From: Rhyzopertha dominica
Lineage: Eukaryota > Arthropoda > Insecta > Coleoptera > Bostrichidae
Direction of reading: 5' to 3'
NCBI GenBank assembly: GCA_025024175.1
Contig: QCXZ01000064.1
Location: forward strand, 26,222,286 to 26,286,285
DNA: 64,000 nucleotides
How positions within the stretch are numbered: position 1 is the first letter of the stretch; each line of letters begins with the position of its first letter. The notes under the pieces were generated by a model. The model was not told the origin of the DNA, did no database searches, and saw only the letters and a list, made by a program, of their open reading frames with translations. This document shows, piece after piece, positions 9,101 to 19,605 of the stretch. The translations under genes were made by a program, and so were the position numbers.

Positions 9101-10000
9101 AATCCTATTTGCAACGAACAAGTTGCAAAATCCAACATCATCACGAATTCCAAAAGTTTGTCTAAATTTTTCACATATCTACAAATCTTTTACATGTAAA
9201 AACCACTAACTTCCTAATAATACTGAGACTCACTTTATAAAAGCCTGATGCTTCTTTACAAGTTCCCTAACAGCTTTACGTGTCGTCATTTCTAAATCTT
9301 CATAGTCTTGCTTGATTATCCCCGATCTAAAGTTCTTTATGATGTCATAGAGTATTTCAGCTCTCTGGATGCCATGAAGTATAAAGAGAACTGTAGTACA
9401 ATCTCCGTTAAGGGCAGTGCCCACAGTAATTACACTACCAATAACATTGAGAATGTAAGCAACGGTATAGTGTTTTTGACTATCGAAAGGCAACCACAGC
9501 TTAAAAGGCAATTGCTTTGATTCCGATGCTGCATATTGAGAGCTTATTATAGGAAATACCAAATACAACAGTGTAATGGTTATACCCAGTACAGCAAGAG
9601 AAACCGTGACCACATTAAGAAATTTAACCCATCTATTGTAGAGACATTCCCGGGTTTTATTTAACAGCGGTCCAAATAATTCTGTCTCAAAGCAGATTAC
9701 CTCCTCTATAACATTTTCTGCTTTCTTGCTGTTGGTTGTCCAAGCTCTTACTGTAGCAACAGTTAAACCAAGAAGCAAGGATGCATTATCGAATATTTCT
9801 TTCATTTCTGCATCATTTAAAACCGTTATTGCCAGTCCCAAGGAAAGGCTAAGTAAGAAACAGTATGTAATGGTATTAAGAAGCTGCTTGTAAGGCTTAT
9901 ATAATGTTCGATGTCTGTTGTTTCTTACTAATTTTACTGGCCACCAGCCAAACATTATTGCCTCGACTGACACAATCGCGAAAATTTTACTTTCTGCCAT
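6112..10000 (-). CDS. Odorant receptor 1 (7tm_6 family), five-exon gene, 394 aa
   Basis: Insect odorant receptors are seven-helix, inverted-topology ligand-gated cation channel subunits of olfactory neuron dendrites that pair with Orco. Joined exons: 10000-9234, 9178-9076, 6528-6427, 6377-6222, 6168-6112; every junction has GT/AG and the frame stays open. The start at 10000 (MAESKIFAI) is chosen because the paralogue at 27979 starts MEESKIFAV at the same place, although the frame is open to 10042. Predicted helices lie at about 41-62, 71-88, 127-152 and 179-209 in exon 1; the rest come from exons 2, 3 and 5. Family marks are HGIQRAEILYDII, FFYWPAN, WESDWLECSP, MMRAQKQLVLHAGPF, MSTQTALM and the final TAYSFVAVAV. 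The length is normal for the family. Intron 2 (6529-9075) holds mariner debris. No promoter motif was recognised. Confidence 0.95.
6222..6377 (-). CDS. Odorant receptor 1, exon 4
   Basis: 52 codons in phase 0. Includes ANAVWESDWLECSPKGRRD, RAQKQLVLHAGPFNVMSTQT; the donor ATG|GTATGT is shared with the paralogue. This is the conserved loop before the last helix. Confidence 0.94.
6427..6528 (-). CDS. Odorant receptor 1, exon 3
   Basis: Acceptor TTTTTTTAG|GGAGAAG, donor AAAG|GTATAA; 34 in-frame codons. Contains QQLAIVEVGLAGLVQMIFF and YWPAN, the late-helix motif of odorant receptors. Confidence 0.94.
7815..7985 (-). repeat. Left arm of inverted repeat in intron 2 of odorant receptor 1
   Basis: Reverse-complement match to 8695-8850, e.g. 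GATTTCAAAAATGTATCACA here against the complement of TGTGGTACATTTTTGAAGTC. The arms lie either side of the mariner transposase remnant and may be its long terminal repeats or two opposed copies. Divergence is visible. Confidence 0.7.
8068..8645 (-). pseudogene. Mariner-superfamily transposase remnant
   Basis: N-terminal and first catalytic parts of a transposase. MPRIEILILIGYGDKRRS starts at 8645, an in-frame stop follows, then KILQRFDETGGVKIRQKLGR, VQENPKCSIQQRALTHHISR, KILKNEKFHPYKINLLQEL, a frameshift near 8265, and DDFDRRIEFCETAMNMI, WIMFSDEATFCLNGNVNR, YCRYWSDTNPHW. SDEATF carries the first catalytic Asp; the rest of the catalytic core is missing after QHPQKVYF. It is inactive and lies in the intron on the same strand as the host gene. 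Confidence 0.88.
8695..8850 (+). repeat. Right arm of inverted repeat in intron 2 of odorant receptor 1
   Basis: Partner of the arm at 7815-7985, in opposite orientation. Confidence 0.7.
8859..8952 (+). pseudogene. Mariner transposase C-terminal fragment, opposite strand
   Basis: Reads TTATIFEDLKYRIQVAFREV then SPEMFRKVEKAG, the usual 'LK-RI-A-REVTPEMLQRV' end of this transposase family. It is inverted relative to the remnant at 8068-8645, so the locus is a rearranged or double insertion. Confidence 0.65.
9076..9178 (-). CDS. Odorant receptor 1, exon 2
   Basis: The acceptor TTTGTAG|ATATG completes the split Lys codon. It encodes YVKNLDKLLEFVMMLDF then a helix ending LQLIID, with donor GAT|GTAAGT. 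Its 103 bp match the paralogue exactly. Confidence 0.94.
9234..10000 (-). CDS. Odorant receptor 1, exon 1
   Basis: Codes for residues 1-255 plus two bases of codon 256 and holds about four helices. The donor is AA|GTGAGT at 9234/9233. Reading on without splicing meets a TGA three bases later, which supports the splice. Confidence 0.95.
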
Positions 10001-10233
10001 CTGGTGGAGCGATACTGCTTGTATTGATAATGATGGCTGCATGCAACCTCCACTTGAAACAGACTAACTGCATTGAAACTGAACAGAAAGATCTATAACT
10101 ATTGATTACTTACAACTAGCTAGTATTTAATTTACATAATTATGCACAATTGTGCATCTGAGATAAGTATTTTTTCAAGCAACTACATAGTGCACTTAAC
10201 TAAGTAATAGCTTGGAAACAAGTTAATATATTA

Positions 10234-10484
10234 GGGTGAATGCTTTCAGCGTCCATAATATATGATAATATTTTGTCAGATAGATCGCTGTTTCTTGAAA
10301 ACACTGACAAAAAGGTTATACGTCTGCTATCTGACAAAACTTTGTTTGAACTTGTGTCAGGCAAATTTTGAGGTTCTTCGTCTTTGACAAAGATTACAGG
10401 TCTAATCGAAACGTCAAACTTATAACTTTTTGTCAGTGTTTTCAAGAGACAGCGATCTATCCGACAAAATATTATCATAAGTTA
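10234..10484. repeat. MITE-like family C, copy 1
   Basis: The left end GGGTGAATGCTTTCAGCG matches the inverted right end of the copy at 36.9 kb. Inside, ATATTTTGTCAGATAGATCG with AAAACACTGACAAAAAGG is mirrored by CTTTTTGTCAGTGTTTTC and GATCTATCCGACAAAATAT, so the unit folds into one hairpin. The central TTTGACAAAGATTACAGGT is shared with copies at 18.0-18.3 and 36.7 kb. A 92-codon minus ORF across it is repeat sequence. Confidence 0.75.
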
Positions 10485-10495
10485 ATATATTGTTT

Positions 10496-10590
10496 CTTCT
10501 TAAAGTAAATTCTTCACTAAGTTCAAATATATCTACTTTACTAAATTAAGTGGATATATTTGGCCTTAGTGAAGAATTTTCTTTAAGAAG
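10496..10590. repeat. Small foldback (95 bp)
   Basis: CTTCTTAAAGTAAATTCTTC at the left is mirrored by GAAGAATTTTCTTTAAGAAG at the right, with AAATATATCTAC/GTGGATATATTT inside. A short imperfect palindrome directly beside MITE C. Confidence 0.7.
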
Positions 10591-11419
10591 TAAAATTACT
10601 ATATTTTCACTTTGAATATAAGAACCATTTTACAATATTTAAGTTAATGTATTGTTTATACCGTACAGATATCTTTAGTTTTGGTACTGTGTAGATTAGA
10701 AATAATAAATAGTGGATTTCTATATACATTTGATGAAGAAACGAAAACTGTATCGTTAGAATTTGTTGTTAGTTTATAGGCGTTTATATAGTTAAATATT
10801 TCGTTTATACGTAAAACAGATTCATATTAATTTTATTAATTCGTTTCGGAAAGAAAAACGTAGAGGTCTCTTTTAATGTAATGACATATTCAATTATTTA
10901 CAGTAATTTCAAAAGAGAATAATTCAAATTGGTGCTTAGGCGAGCCAGATTAGATAATTAGATTTAAAATATTCAAAACAGGACTAGAATGCTGTATCTT
11001 TAATGAAACTTGTAATTGGAAACTAGGATCAATTTGCTACTTACTCAGGGGTAATTTCTATAAAACGGGCACCCAGCCAAGATGTCGCTTATATTTTTTC
11101 AATGTAGAGCAGTGACAACAAAATCACTTGCTTTACATTTAAACGTTAATTTAATCAATGAAATCATCAGGCAATTTTGTCACTTGTACTAAGTTTGTCG
11201 GATCTTCCTAATTTAAAAAAAAATGGTTATACTTTTGCATACCAGTTTTGCAAATTTACAACCATTTCCTTTAAGGCGCACAAAACAATAAAGGAAAGAA
11301 AAACTTGACTTTACGTAACAAAAAACCCTTGAAAAAATCTTTATCTTGGTCTGCAAAACCACTCTTTAACGGAACTTCGTTATTTGTCGAAAATCGTTTA
11401 CCTTTTAACATTTTTTTTT
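10591..11419. other. Intergenic, nothing recognised
   Basis: AT-rich; no ORF or repeat I can name. Confidence 0.45.
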
Positions 11420-12220
11420 ATCTTTGGGAGGAAACCTTGGTCTGACGGTACTAAATCGGGAGAATAGGGCGGGTCGTCAAACAATTCAAACCAATTTTAT
11501 CAATTTTTGCCATGCAATCAACAACTCGTGGACAGGGGCATTATCGTGCAAGTAGAGCACACCTTTGGTAAGCTTTTTGCGTCGTTTTTCCACAATTCTT
11601 ACAAGTAATTTAATTAGCAGCTTATTAGAATACGCTTCCGTGATATTTCTGCCTTGTTCGAAGAAATCTTTATCCCAGAAAACTAGAGCAGGAACCTTGC
11701 CAGTCGCCTTTAGAACATGGAACATTTTGGGCAGTTAAAACCGGGACTGCTTCCATGTTTAGATTGTTCTTGGATCTCTGGGTCATAGTGATGAATCCAT
11801 GTATCGTCTATAGTGAAATTCGATCCAAAAAATTTGAGAAATCTTTAAAACGACGACACAATTTTTCGACGTTGTCATACGAACACGTTTCTGATCAACG
11901 TTCAAGCATTTTGGAATCCATTTGGCCGAAACCTTTCTCATTCCCGAATGACGGTGAACAATATAAAACACGTGTTCGTAGAAAATGTCTGCTACTTGTG
12001 TGAGCCCAATTCGTCGATCTTGTAAAATCATGCTATAAATAGAATCAATATATTCCGGAATCGTNACATAAAGTGCATGGACTTACTGTTTCTTNAATTA
12101 AATAATCCATTTTTTTATAGTGATATGTGAAGGACGCCGATCAATAACAAATACTGAATAACTGACTCAAACTCGTTTTTATCGAAATTTGGCTGTTTCA
12201 CGCACATATCATTTTCAAAA
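11420..12220 (-). pseudogene. Mos1/SETMAR-type mariner transposase remnant
   Basis: From the N side: MCVKQPNFDKNEFESV (weak helix-turn-helix region), DRRPSHITIKK, SIYSMILQDRRIGLTQVAD, HVFYIVHRHSGMRKVSAKW, IPKCLNVDQKRVR, a degraded DDTWIHHY-like first catalytic site, KATGKVPALVFWDKDFFEQG, KLTKGVLYLHDNAPVH (second Asp), FELFDDPPYSPDLVPSD (third Asp). Several frameshifts, stops and two N bases break it. The layout is that of DD34D mariners. Inactive. Confidence 0.88.
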
Positions 12221-15204
12221 ATTCATAGTTTTGTTCTTTTGTCACAATTGAACTTTTGGATGCTAAACTTTTACGGCTTATTTATAAAATATCGTAGTTG
12301 TTACCATAGCAACCGAATAAAATTTTGTTTACTGAAAAGTTCCAGGCTAACTAGATATAATCGTAATATAAATTAGGTACACCCAAAAACTTAATTGAAG
12401 CAATAGCTAGCATTAGCATACAAGTTGGTTAGCGGTAGAGATCAGTGATCGGAAGCAATTCAGTTACAAGTAATGAATTACTATAATTCAATTACTTTTT
12501 TCATCTCAACACTTAACACGTTAGATAAATAGGTATGGTTTGGAATAACCATCTACTCTCGATTTAAAAGTATACAAAGGCGATTCTTTTTTTTTCGAAA
12601 TATGTACAATGCACAATTTAATGCGAGAGTCAGGCCGAGTTGAAGAAACAGTCATCACGCCATCAGACAACTGTCGTATCAACTAGCTTAAAGTGATAAA
12701 AATAAAATTAATAAAACGATTAAATTGATATTCCGGTAATAGTGAATACCTCGCATTTTAAGAGCAAAATGTAAAAAAGAAAAAGTTATAGCATATTAAT
12801 TAAAGCAGTTTCAATAGTTGAATTGATAAATTGCGAAGCAACAATTTTAGTTAAATTGATCTTTGTTTAACGATCACGCTCAACAAGAACATGTTTCTGT
12901 GATTGTAGAAAAATAATGAAATCTTTCACAAAAGGAACCTCATCAGCAATAAACCTAATATTGGGATTTTGGAAGTCATGTTGTCTTTTGTTTACAATCC
13001 ATGTCACGCATGTACATTAATTTTGCAGACCCATTTGAACCTTTTTACTGAATTTATCAAAATGCACATTTGAATAGTATATTTCGCCCTAATAGAAGGG
13101 TTTCGCACTAATACGTTCAAAACACATGAAAAGACGTTGAACAATTGAAAGCATCAACATCAACCATTCAGTTTCCGGTATTCCACTTTTTCCGTTTATT
13201 TTTTAAGCTTTTGTAGCGTTAATCAAGAAGAAAGGATCATAAACAGAATTTTCTGTTTCTCTAACTGCTCATATTATCTGCGAACATAAGAAAAATAATT
13301 TACAACTTTACTTCTCTAACCAGTGCAATAGCTATTGCAAAGCTATTTATTTATTCGCTCTACTAAGTTTTATTCTCTTTATATTGAACCATCCAATTTA
13401 ATGAATTCTGTAAATATATTAAGCTTTTATTAAATAGTTTGATTGTATTAGTAGAAATAAGACCTAGAACTTACGCAGTAGGTGGGACTGAAGGACATCC
13501 ATGTAAGTTGAACGGACAAAAATAATTTAGAAGAATATAGTATATTTAAATCTTGCGGAATTGAACAATTTAATATTAAATTTTGCGCAAGAGCATAAAT
13601 CGAAGTTGTTTTGTTGTAGAGGGACACATAAGGTCAAGCAAAGTCTTCTGAAAGATTGAACTCAAAGATTCAAGAATAGCGCAACTCCGAGTTCGCTTTA
13701 AGTCGGAATAGCGTAAGTCTTAGTGTTACTAGATGTCAGTGTTAATTGCTTTTTCATATTTTTCACAAATTATCAGCAAAAATGTATTGAGATTTTTTCT
13801 TAAATAATTTATTTTGTTAAAATAAATATTTATTTTGCAATTTTTATTATTTTATGAAGTTTACTGTGAATATTTGACTAGAACCAAAATCTTCAGAAAC
13901 ATCTAATTTAATTTAAGGATGTTCCTAAGTGGTGAAAATAAATCCCTTCAATCCTGTGTGTTCCCTCTATTATAATTTTCACCCCCTGTGCTAAACGTAT
14001 CCAAGAACAAGAACACAATCAAGAAAAAAAGATCATTTTTTTGCACAAACGAATATTGGGATTGGTTTGAATTAACGATAACAGGCTATTTCTTTCACCA
14101 CAACAAAAGTAATGCATCAGTAATGAGTAATTGTAATAAATTACTTCTTAAAAGAAATTGTTCCAATCACTGGTAAAAATGTTCTTACCGACTCGAAAGA
14201 CACGATGCGTATTCCACCACTAGGAAGCGGTAGTGTTTGATATAATATTAAAAGACGAGTAACCAGCGCGACATTCTACCTGATGGTTTGTTAGTGTAAT
14301 ATTAGCAAATTTAAATGTGCATTATAGACCCCGTCGACAACCATATTACATGAATTTAAAACTTATTCCATATTGAGAAAAGTGGTAGCTAATTTATGTT
14401 TTGAAAATTGAAAGTCACACATTTCATCACTTAAACAATGCTGGATCATGCATTTTTTCCAAATATCACTGCTACATTAATTTTTGTTTTTTGTGGAATC
14501 CATCAATGATTATGTTGGTAGTATTTTACCGACAATAGTCTCTAAATATGAAATTCTTTATCCTCTTTAATGTATAATCTTACATTTATAATTTTAATAA
14601 TTTTGGTATGAACTAGTTTTGCGATCGCTTTAATACGAATGTACTCTTATTATATTACTAGTTAGATAGTTTGTACATTTGCTGACAATTTTATAAATAA
14701 AAGCACTTTCATTATAAAAATCAATTCTGACTAAAATAACACAAATATTGAAGAATGCCTATTTTTCTTATATTTGCCTTAATATCAATTTCATGTTTTT
14801 ATCGGCTATTTTGTTAATAGTTTAAATAAAGATGTATTAAATTGTAAAAGTAAAACATCTGGCACAACAGTAAATTTCCGCGGGTAGATTTAATTCCATT
14901 TCCTGGAATGTTTTATATGTTTTAGCTATAAAGTAGCATTACTAAAATCCGAAAATTATTATTTAAAAGAAAATTACGTCCAGACAACTAAATGCTTGCA
15001 CGCTGTTACATAATTATTGGTGTAAATTTCACTTACCAATAGTAGTCCTAAAATTAAATTATTTTCTTTATTTAGATGCAGCTTTAAGAAACACTTATAA
15101 CACAACGTAAAATGTAATTAACCTGAAACCAATTAATGTTATTCATTACCTTTATTTTTAAAAGGAGATTGAATTTTCATATACCATATTAAGAGGTGAA
15201 ATTA
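12221..15204. other. Intergenic, nothing recognised
   Basis: About 3 kb of AT-rich DNA. Short ORFs such as 13988-14176 lack family motifs. TTGTTACCATAGCAACCG near 12298 may be the outer end of the mariner at 11.4-12.2 kb. Confidence 0.45.
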
Positions 15205-15475
15205 AAATGCATGTCTATGCTGTGCTGTCTACACCTCAACCAACTGCAGATAGTACCATTTCGCTGTCATTACAGCTCATCAGTGCAGTTTAGGTCTAGT
15301 GTAGACAAGACAGCACGGCATAAGAATTGGTTTTGCTTATATACCAAAGCAATGGTATGATGAAAGTAAGAATTTAGGATGGCAATGTCATCTGTCAGCA
15401 TTACACTGACATGATGACAAAGTCACCTAGCTGCCTTAACTGGTACTACTTCCTAAAGGAGTGACCTGTAGCCTG
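15205..15475 (+). repeat. Repeat family A, copy 2
   Basis: Holds both halves in the same orientation: AAAATGCATGTCTATGC with CAACCAACTGCAGATAG first, then GAAAGTAAGAATTTAGGATG, TGTCAGCATTACACTGACAT and GACCTGTAGCCTGACAAAT. It is the reference order for comparing the other copies. Confidence 0.72.
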
Positions 15476-15714
15476 ACAAATCGTGGTCTGCCCACAAGAT
15501 GTTATACCCAAAATTGTTGTCAATTTCATCCCTGTATAATTTCATTACTTACTGAAATCTAAGGACTTCCTGATGTGAAATTGCAAGTTACTTCAACAGT
15601 TTAAAAAACATAAATGAACATGCGAATCAGATTAATTCCAGTTACTGTATAGGCGGTCGTACGTGAAAATAGTTTAATAGCATTTAGTTTAAGACCAATA
15701 CTTAATTTTCAGTT

Positions 15715-15835
15715 CAAGTTTCAAAAACCAATAAAATTCTTAGGTATAATAGGCCTGTACAGAAATTTTCAATTTATCAAAAACTTAGTAATATCTAAGT
15801 AGCTAATCAAGACGCTGCAAGCAGATTTTAATTTG
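15715..15835 (+). pseudogene. Possible Gypsy-type polymerase scrap
   Basis: One frame reads QKPIKFLGIIGLYRNFQFIK, resembling the 'FLGL-G-YRKFI' segment after the RT of LTR retrotransposons. Nothing flanking extends the match, so it is weak. Confidence 0.3.
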
Positions 15836-16202
15836 CTTTTATAGTTTTCAAAATATCGCCATCTAAACTTTTGCCGCGCATTAGCATCCAAAAAACGACA
15901 CCTTTGTATGGAGGTTAGCGTATACGTCACTTGGTGCGGCGGACAATAGAATTCCTGTACTTTGAGCACTTTATATAAGATAATTTATTATTAAAGTAAC
16001 TGCGCTACATACCGATCAGGTTAATTAAGCTCAAATGTTCTACCGAGCGACTGATCTACAAATATTTGATATCAATTACGTGTATTTTGAATAAATCACA
16101 TTCAAAGAACATTATTTTTAAAATCGCTGATGATAAAGGCGCCACATTTGTTACCGCGGCTACTGAGCGAACTTCTGGGCTACCTGTAATACCGACTTGA
16201 TT

Positions 16203-16370
16203 ATACAGGGTGGGCCAAGTGAACGTATTTCTTCCATAACTCCACAACGATTGAAAATATGAAAAACTTTTTTTATATAAAAGTGATCCAGTTTTATATG
16301 CTGCATATTGTAAAAATATTTTTGAAAACAGTTCACTTCCGGTTATACCGGAAACGCATACCAACTTCCT
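16203..16370 (+). repeat. Solo mariner-type terminus beginning TATACAGGGTGGGCC
   Basis: TATACAGGGTG is the terminal motif seen at the ends of the mariner at 22.2-25.3 kb. Here it begins a segment of about 165 bp that abuts the BEL fragment; ACTTCCGGTTATACCGGAA inside it is a short palindrome. No transposase or matching second end was found. Confidence 0.45.
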
Positions 16371-16374
16371 TTGT

Positions 16375-16791
16375 CCGATTACTGCGGATCCCGCGGATAC
16401 AGACTATTTGACTCCCGGTCACTTTCTTATAGGTGCCCCTTTGATCAGTTTACCTGAAAATGATTTATCGGAGTTGCCTTCGAATCGCTTAAATCGGTGG
16501 CAACTTATACGTCAGTTTGTTCAATCAGTGTGGGAGCGATGGAGAAATGAATATTTGTCTACTTTGCAACCACATGCAAAATGGACCAGCCAGTCTACTA
16601 GTAAAATTGATGTTGGCGATATGGTTTTCATAACAGATGTTAATACTCCACCTTTGCAATGGCCTGTTGCTAGAGTGGTAGAAGTTTGTCCTGGTAAGGA
16701 TGGCGTAGTGCGAGTTGCTCGCGTGAAAACCTCAAACGGAACTTATACGCGTCCCGTCAACAAATTAGCTGTTCTTCCTAAGGAAGAATAG
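16375..16791 (+). pseudogene. BEL/Pao retrotransposon pol C-terminus (DUF5641 region)
   Basis: An open frame of about 139 codons without a start of its own: PITADPADTDYLTPGHFLIG, APLISLPENDLSELPSNRL, NRWQLIRQFVQSVWERWRNE, YLSTLQPHAKW, VGDMVFITDVNTPPLQWPVA, RVVEVCPGKDGVVRVARVKT, GTYTRPVNKLAVLP, then stop. This is the conserved end of BEL/Pao polyproteins after the integrase catalytic core. Protease, RT, RNase H and integrase core are absent, so this is a 5'-truncated copy. The frame itself is undamaged. Confidence 0.93.
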
Positions 16792-16972
16792 TACCTATTG
16801 CTATTTAGAGCTTCCTTGAACTTATTACAGCTTTTTTCTAATTATTTTATCTAATGCAATTTGCATTTTTTNGTCGTTATTTTAGATTTAGTTTGTAAAT
16901 ATTACATTCACAATTCGCTAGCTTTACTTTCTTAATATTTCAAAATTTGTCAATTTTGGGTGGGCGGTATTA

Positions 16973-17380
16973 TGTTTTTTGTTTCTTAACGCTTTCATAT
17001 ATGCGCTCGGATGCACTCTCCCTTGACCGCATGAAATCTCGGTTTAAAACACACATATTCGAACAGCACAGGTTTTTATACTGAAAAACAGTGATAGCCC
17101 CTAGAAGAGATTACGCCACCGGTCCGCTTCGAACGAGCCCGCAGAAAAAATAGGATCGAAGAAAGCTCATTCCACCGTAAGTTCCTTCCTGTCGAGTGTA
17201 CCGGCGTGTTTTATCTTTCTTTGCTAATAACGAAGAAGCTCCAACAACTACGTCCATCATACCCTCTTCTGTTGTGGTCACGTTTTCTCAAGACATGACT
17301 TTATAAATGTAACTATTTTGCGCAAATCTGAAAGCCTACGCAGTCAATCTCAGTCTTTTTCCCTATTCTAATGTTTGTAA
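16973..17380 (+). repeat. Candidate 3' LTR of the BEL/Pao fragment
   Basis: About 180 bp after the pol stop the sequence TTGGGTGGGCGGTATTA leads into TGTTTTTTG, the place where BEL elements have a purine-rich tract and a TG-starting LTR. The 3' limit is a guess, as no second LTR is present for comparison. Confidence 0.4.
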
Positions 17381-17984
17381 CTAGCATTGCACTACCACAA
17401 TTTAGCTGTCTAGGTTAGAAGACGTCCCCATAAAATACTGCTAGCGCCACTGCTACTTAACCTAGTTGTGAATATAATCATAACGGCAGGTTAAAAACAT
17501 TTCTTTAGTTCATCACAGTACAGTTTAACAGGTTTACTGTAGCCATAAGCTCACAAATACGATACATAACTTAAGAGTTATATGTAGTGTCATTCCATAC
17601 TCCACAGTTCTAAAAATATGAGCTTTATCTAGTCTTAAAGTTACTTATTCCACAAAAGACTACAGCATATGTTGAAAATACATACTCCCACGCGTTTTCT
17701 CACATCAAAATATTGGCAGCTGGCAAGTATCTGTCAAAACGAGTTGTGTTCACTTTCCTGAGAAGCAGCAAATTGATTTAATCAATAATTTTCATAAATG
17801 CCTGGATGCATGAATAATTTATAGAAATCCTGTAGAATGCATTTGCAAATTAATGTTATTACGCCATTTTATAACATGTATGGCGAGAAAGAATTTGAAG
17901 TTATGCGATTAGCATAGCATAAATATATTTTAATGGATGTAAATAATGATAAGTATATATATAATATGGTTGGTAAAGCCCCAT
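17381..17984. other. Intergenic, nothing recognised
   Basis: No ORF, RNA gene or named repeat seen. Confidence 0.4.
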
Positions 17985-18310
17985 TGTGCGTTTTCGGAAC
18001 TATAAAGACTATAAAACACTGACAAAAATTATTATTCTGGCGTTTCGATTCATGTAGTTCTTGTCAATCTAGTAAGTAGTTTCTTTATCTTCGGTCAGTT
18101 TAAATTTAACTGGGTTGACGGGTTGTATCTATAACGTCGCGCTTGCTTGGTGATTTGATTATTATTTTTAAAATTTTGTTTGGACTAGTGTCACACCATT
18201 TTTTTATGTTTTCTTGTTTGACAAACACTACAGGTGTAATCCAAACCCGAGATTAATAATTGTTGTCAGTGTTTTATAGTGATAGCATTTTTTTCCGAAA
18301 AAACTACCTT
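17985..18310. repeat. MITE-like family C, copy 3 (diverged)
   Basis: AAAACACTGACAAAAATTA near the left is mirrored by TTGTTGTCAGTGTTTTATAG at the right, and TTTGACAAACACTACAGGTG followed by TAATCCAAAC matches the core of the 36.7-kb copy. Longer and more diverged than the other two copies. Confidence 0.6.
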
Positions 18311-18330
18311 CTTCTGATGAAATAAATCAT

Positions 18331-18690
18331 CTGCCCTGGTCAATCCTTTCTCACCCTACGACTAGTTTCGCCCTGTTGGGGCTAGGGTAGGGGTAGGGTA
18401 GGGTAGAGAGCAAATTGACCACGGCAGACCGTCGCGTCGCCTTACCGCCCGGTGGACTGGTGCATATGAGTGCCATCTAAGTGGAACTCTGCGAGCTAGG
18501 CGGTGTATAACTTGTATACTCTAAGTAATGATGAAGTAAATGATCCGCCCTGGTCAATCCACTCTCACCCTACGACTAGTTTCGCCTTTTGGGGCTCATC
18601 AGTTAGGGGTAGAAAACAAATTGACCAAGGCAGACTACCGTCGCTTTAACCGCGGCGGGCGGACCAGTTAGATGGCACTAAGGGCATCTG
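18331..18690 (-). repeat. Tandem repeat, 214-bp unit, about 1.7 copies, with hammerhead ribozyme
   Basis: GCCCTGGTCAATCC starts each unit, at 18333 and 18547, giving a period of 214 bp. Shared blocks are CTCACCCTACGACTAGTTTC, GAGCAAATTGACCA/AAACAAATTGACCA and a GC-rich CCG/GGCGG block followed by GATGGCAC or GTGCCATC-type sequence. Unit 1 has a GGGTA-rich run replacing part of the ribozyme; unit 2 keeps the full core. The period, tandem layout and type I hammerhead resemble animal hammerhead satellites and plant retrozymes. No ORF. Confidence 0.75.
18566..18610 (-). ncRNA. Hammerhead ribozyme core (type I) in the 214-bp tandem repeat
   Basis: On the minus strand: CUGAUGA (18602-18596), stem II GCC-loop-GGC (18595-18584), GAAA (18583-18580), a self-complementary CUAG as minimal stem III, and GUC as the cleavage triplet (18576-18574). 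Stem I can form between UACCCCUAA before the core and GUAGGGU after the cut, with one A/G mismatch next to the core. A stem III this short is known to work through dimers in other hammerheads. The sister unit near 18360-18390 keeps GCCCCAACAGGGCGAAAC but has lost CUGAUGA, so only one core is complete. Activity is inferred. Confidence 0.7.
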
Positions 18691-19539
18691 CCCTCGTATT
18701 CTCATATTATTTTCTTCTTTTAAAGTTAAAATTGCGGGCGCTGTCTCTACTTGCCCATTTAATTGGATACAGTGGCTTTGACCCTGTTGTATAACCTTCA
18801 TTAAGCCAAGTAATAATCATTTTTGTTATTTAATGTTTATTGATAATCTGCTATTTTCTACCCACGAAATTAATGAGTGTGGTATGTTGGATAAAGAAAT
18901 CATTTTTGATTTGATGATGGAATAATCTAAACATTCAATTTTCGGTGTCCGAACTCAAGTGGGATAAACTCCAAATGGTTATGATGGTTACCAAAAAATA
19001 TATTTTATATTACATATAATAATATCACAAAAGTGATAAACAGAAAATAATTCCACAGACACAGAAAATTTCTGATGATTTATTTTCTAATTTGTTCTCG
19101 CTTCTACGTGGTATTCGATAGATAATTTTTTTTACTATTTACAACCTTAATTTTACCATTGTTTCGTCAATTGACGATATGCCAAATCTATTCTTATTCA
19201 TTTTCGCACAAATGATGACACACGTCAAATTGAGGGAAAATGCATTGTCAAACAATAATGATAAAATACTACGAATTATTATAGCGATAATAAGCTCTTG
19301 TAGCTATTGCCAGTATAATACTGTGTGAATTGGCTAAAAGGTGCACAAGTGGGATGAAATTAAAACTTTCTATCGGTTTTTAGAAACGTCAAAAAATGAC
19401 CACAGCAAGTGCACTAATCCTAATTCGGCTTTACGAATCAAGTCCGTATCTAATCTGATAGTATGCCTGGTGATGTGCAATTTGCGATGGCCGCATAAAA
19501 TTGACTATTAAACGCAAATTATAGTCTGGCCACTTTGTC
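18691..19539. other. Intergenic, nothing recognised
   Basis: AT-rich region up to the 3' end of odorant receptor 2. No clear AATAAA near its stop. Confidence 0.4.
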
Positions 19540-19605
19540 CTACAGTCCTAATCTTTCAACGTCTGCCACCGCAACTGCTACAAACGAATATGCCGTTTTC
19601 AGCAT
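19540..19605 (-). CDS. Odorant receptor 2, exon 5 (last)
   Basis: Acceptor TTTTGTAG|ATGCTG; MLKTAYSFVAVAVADVERLG, Leu, stop TAG. Last helix and C-terminus. Confidence 0.9.
   Translation of the reverse strand: MLKTAYSFVAVAVADVERLGL

Noticed and set aside
10001..10042. Longer N-terminus for odorant receptor 1
   Set aside because: The paralogue starts at the Met corresponding to 10000 and has no matching upstream residues.
10200..10478. 92-codon minus ORF as a gene
   Set aside because: Lies in MITE family C; the same sequence recurs at 36.7 kb.
16056..16364. 102-codon minus ORF
   Set aside because: No domain; runs through a solo mariner terminus next to the BEL fragment.
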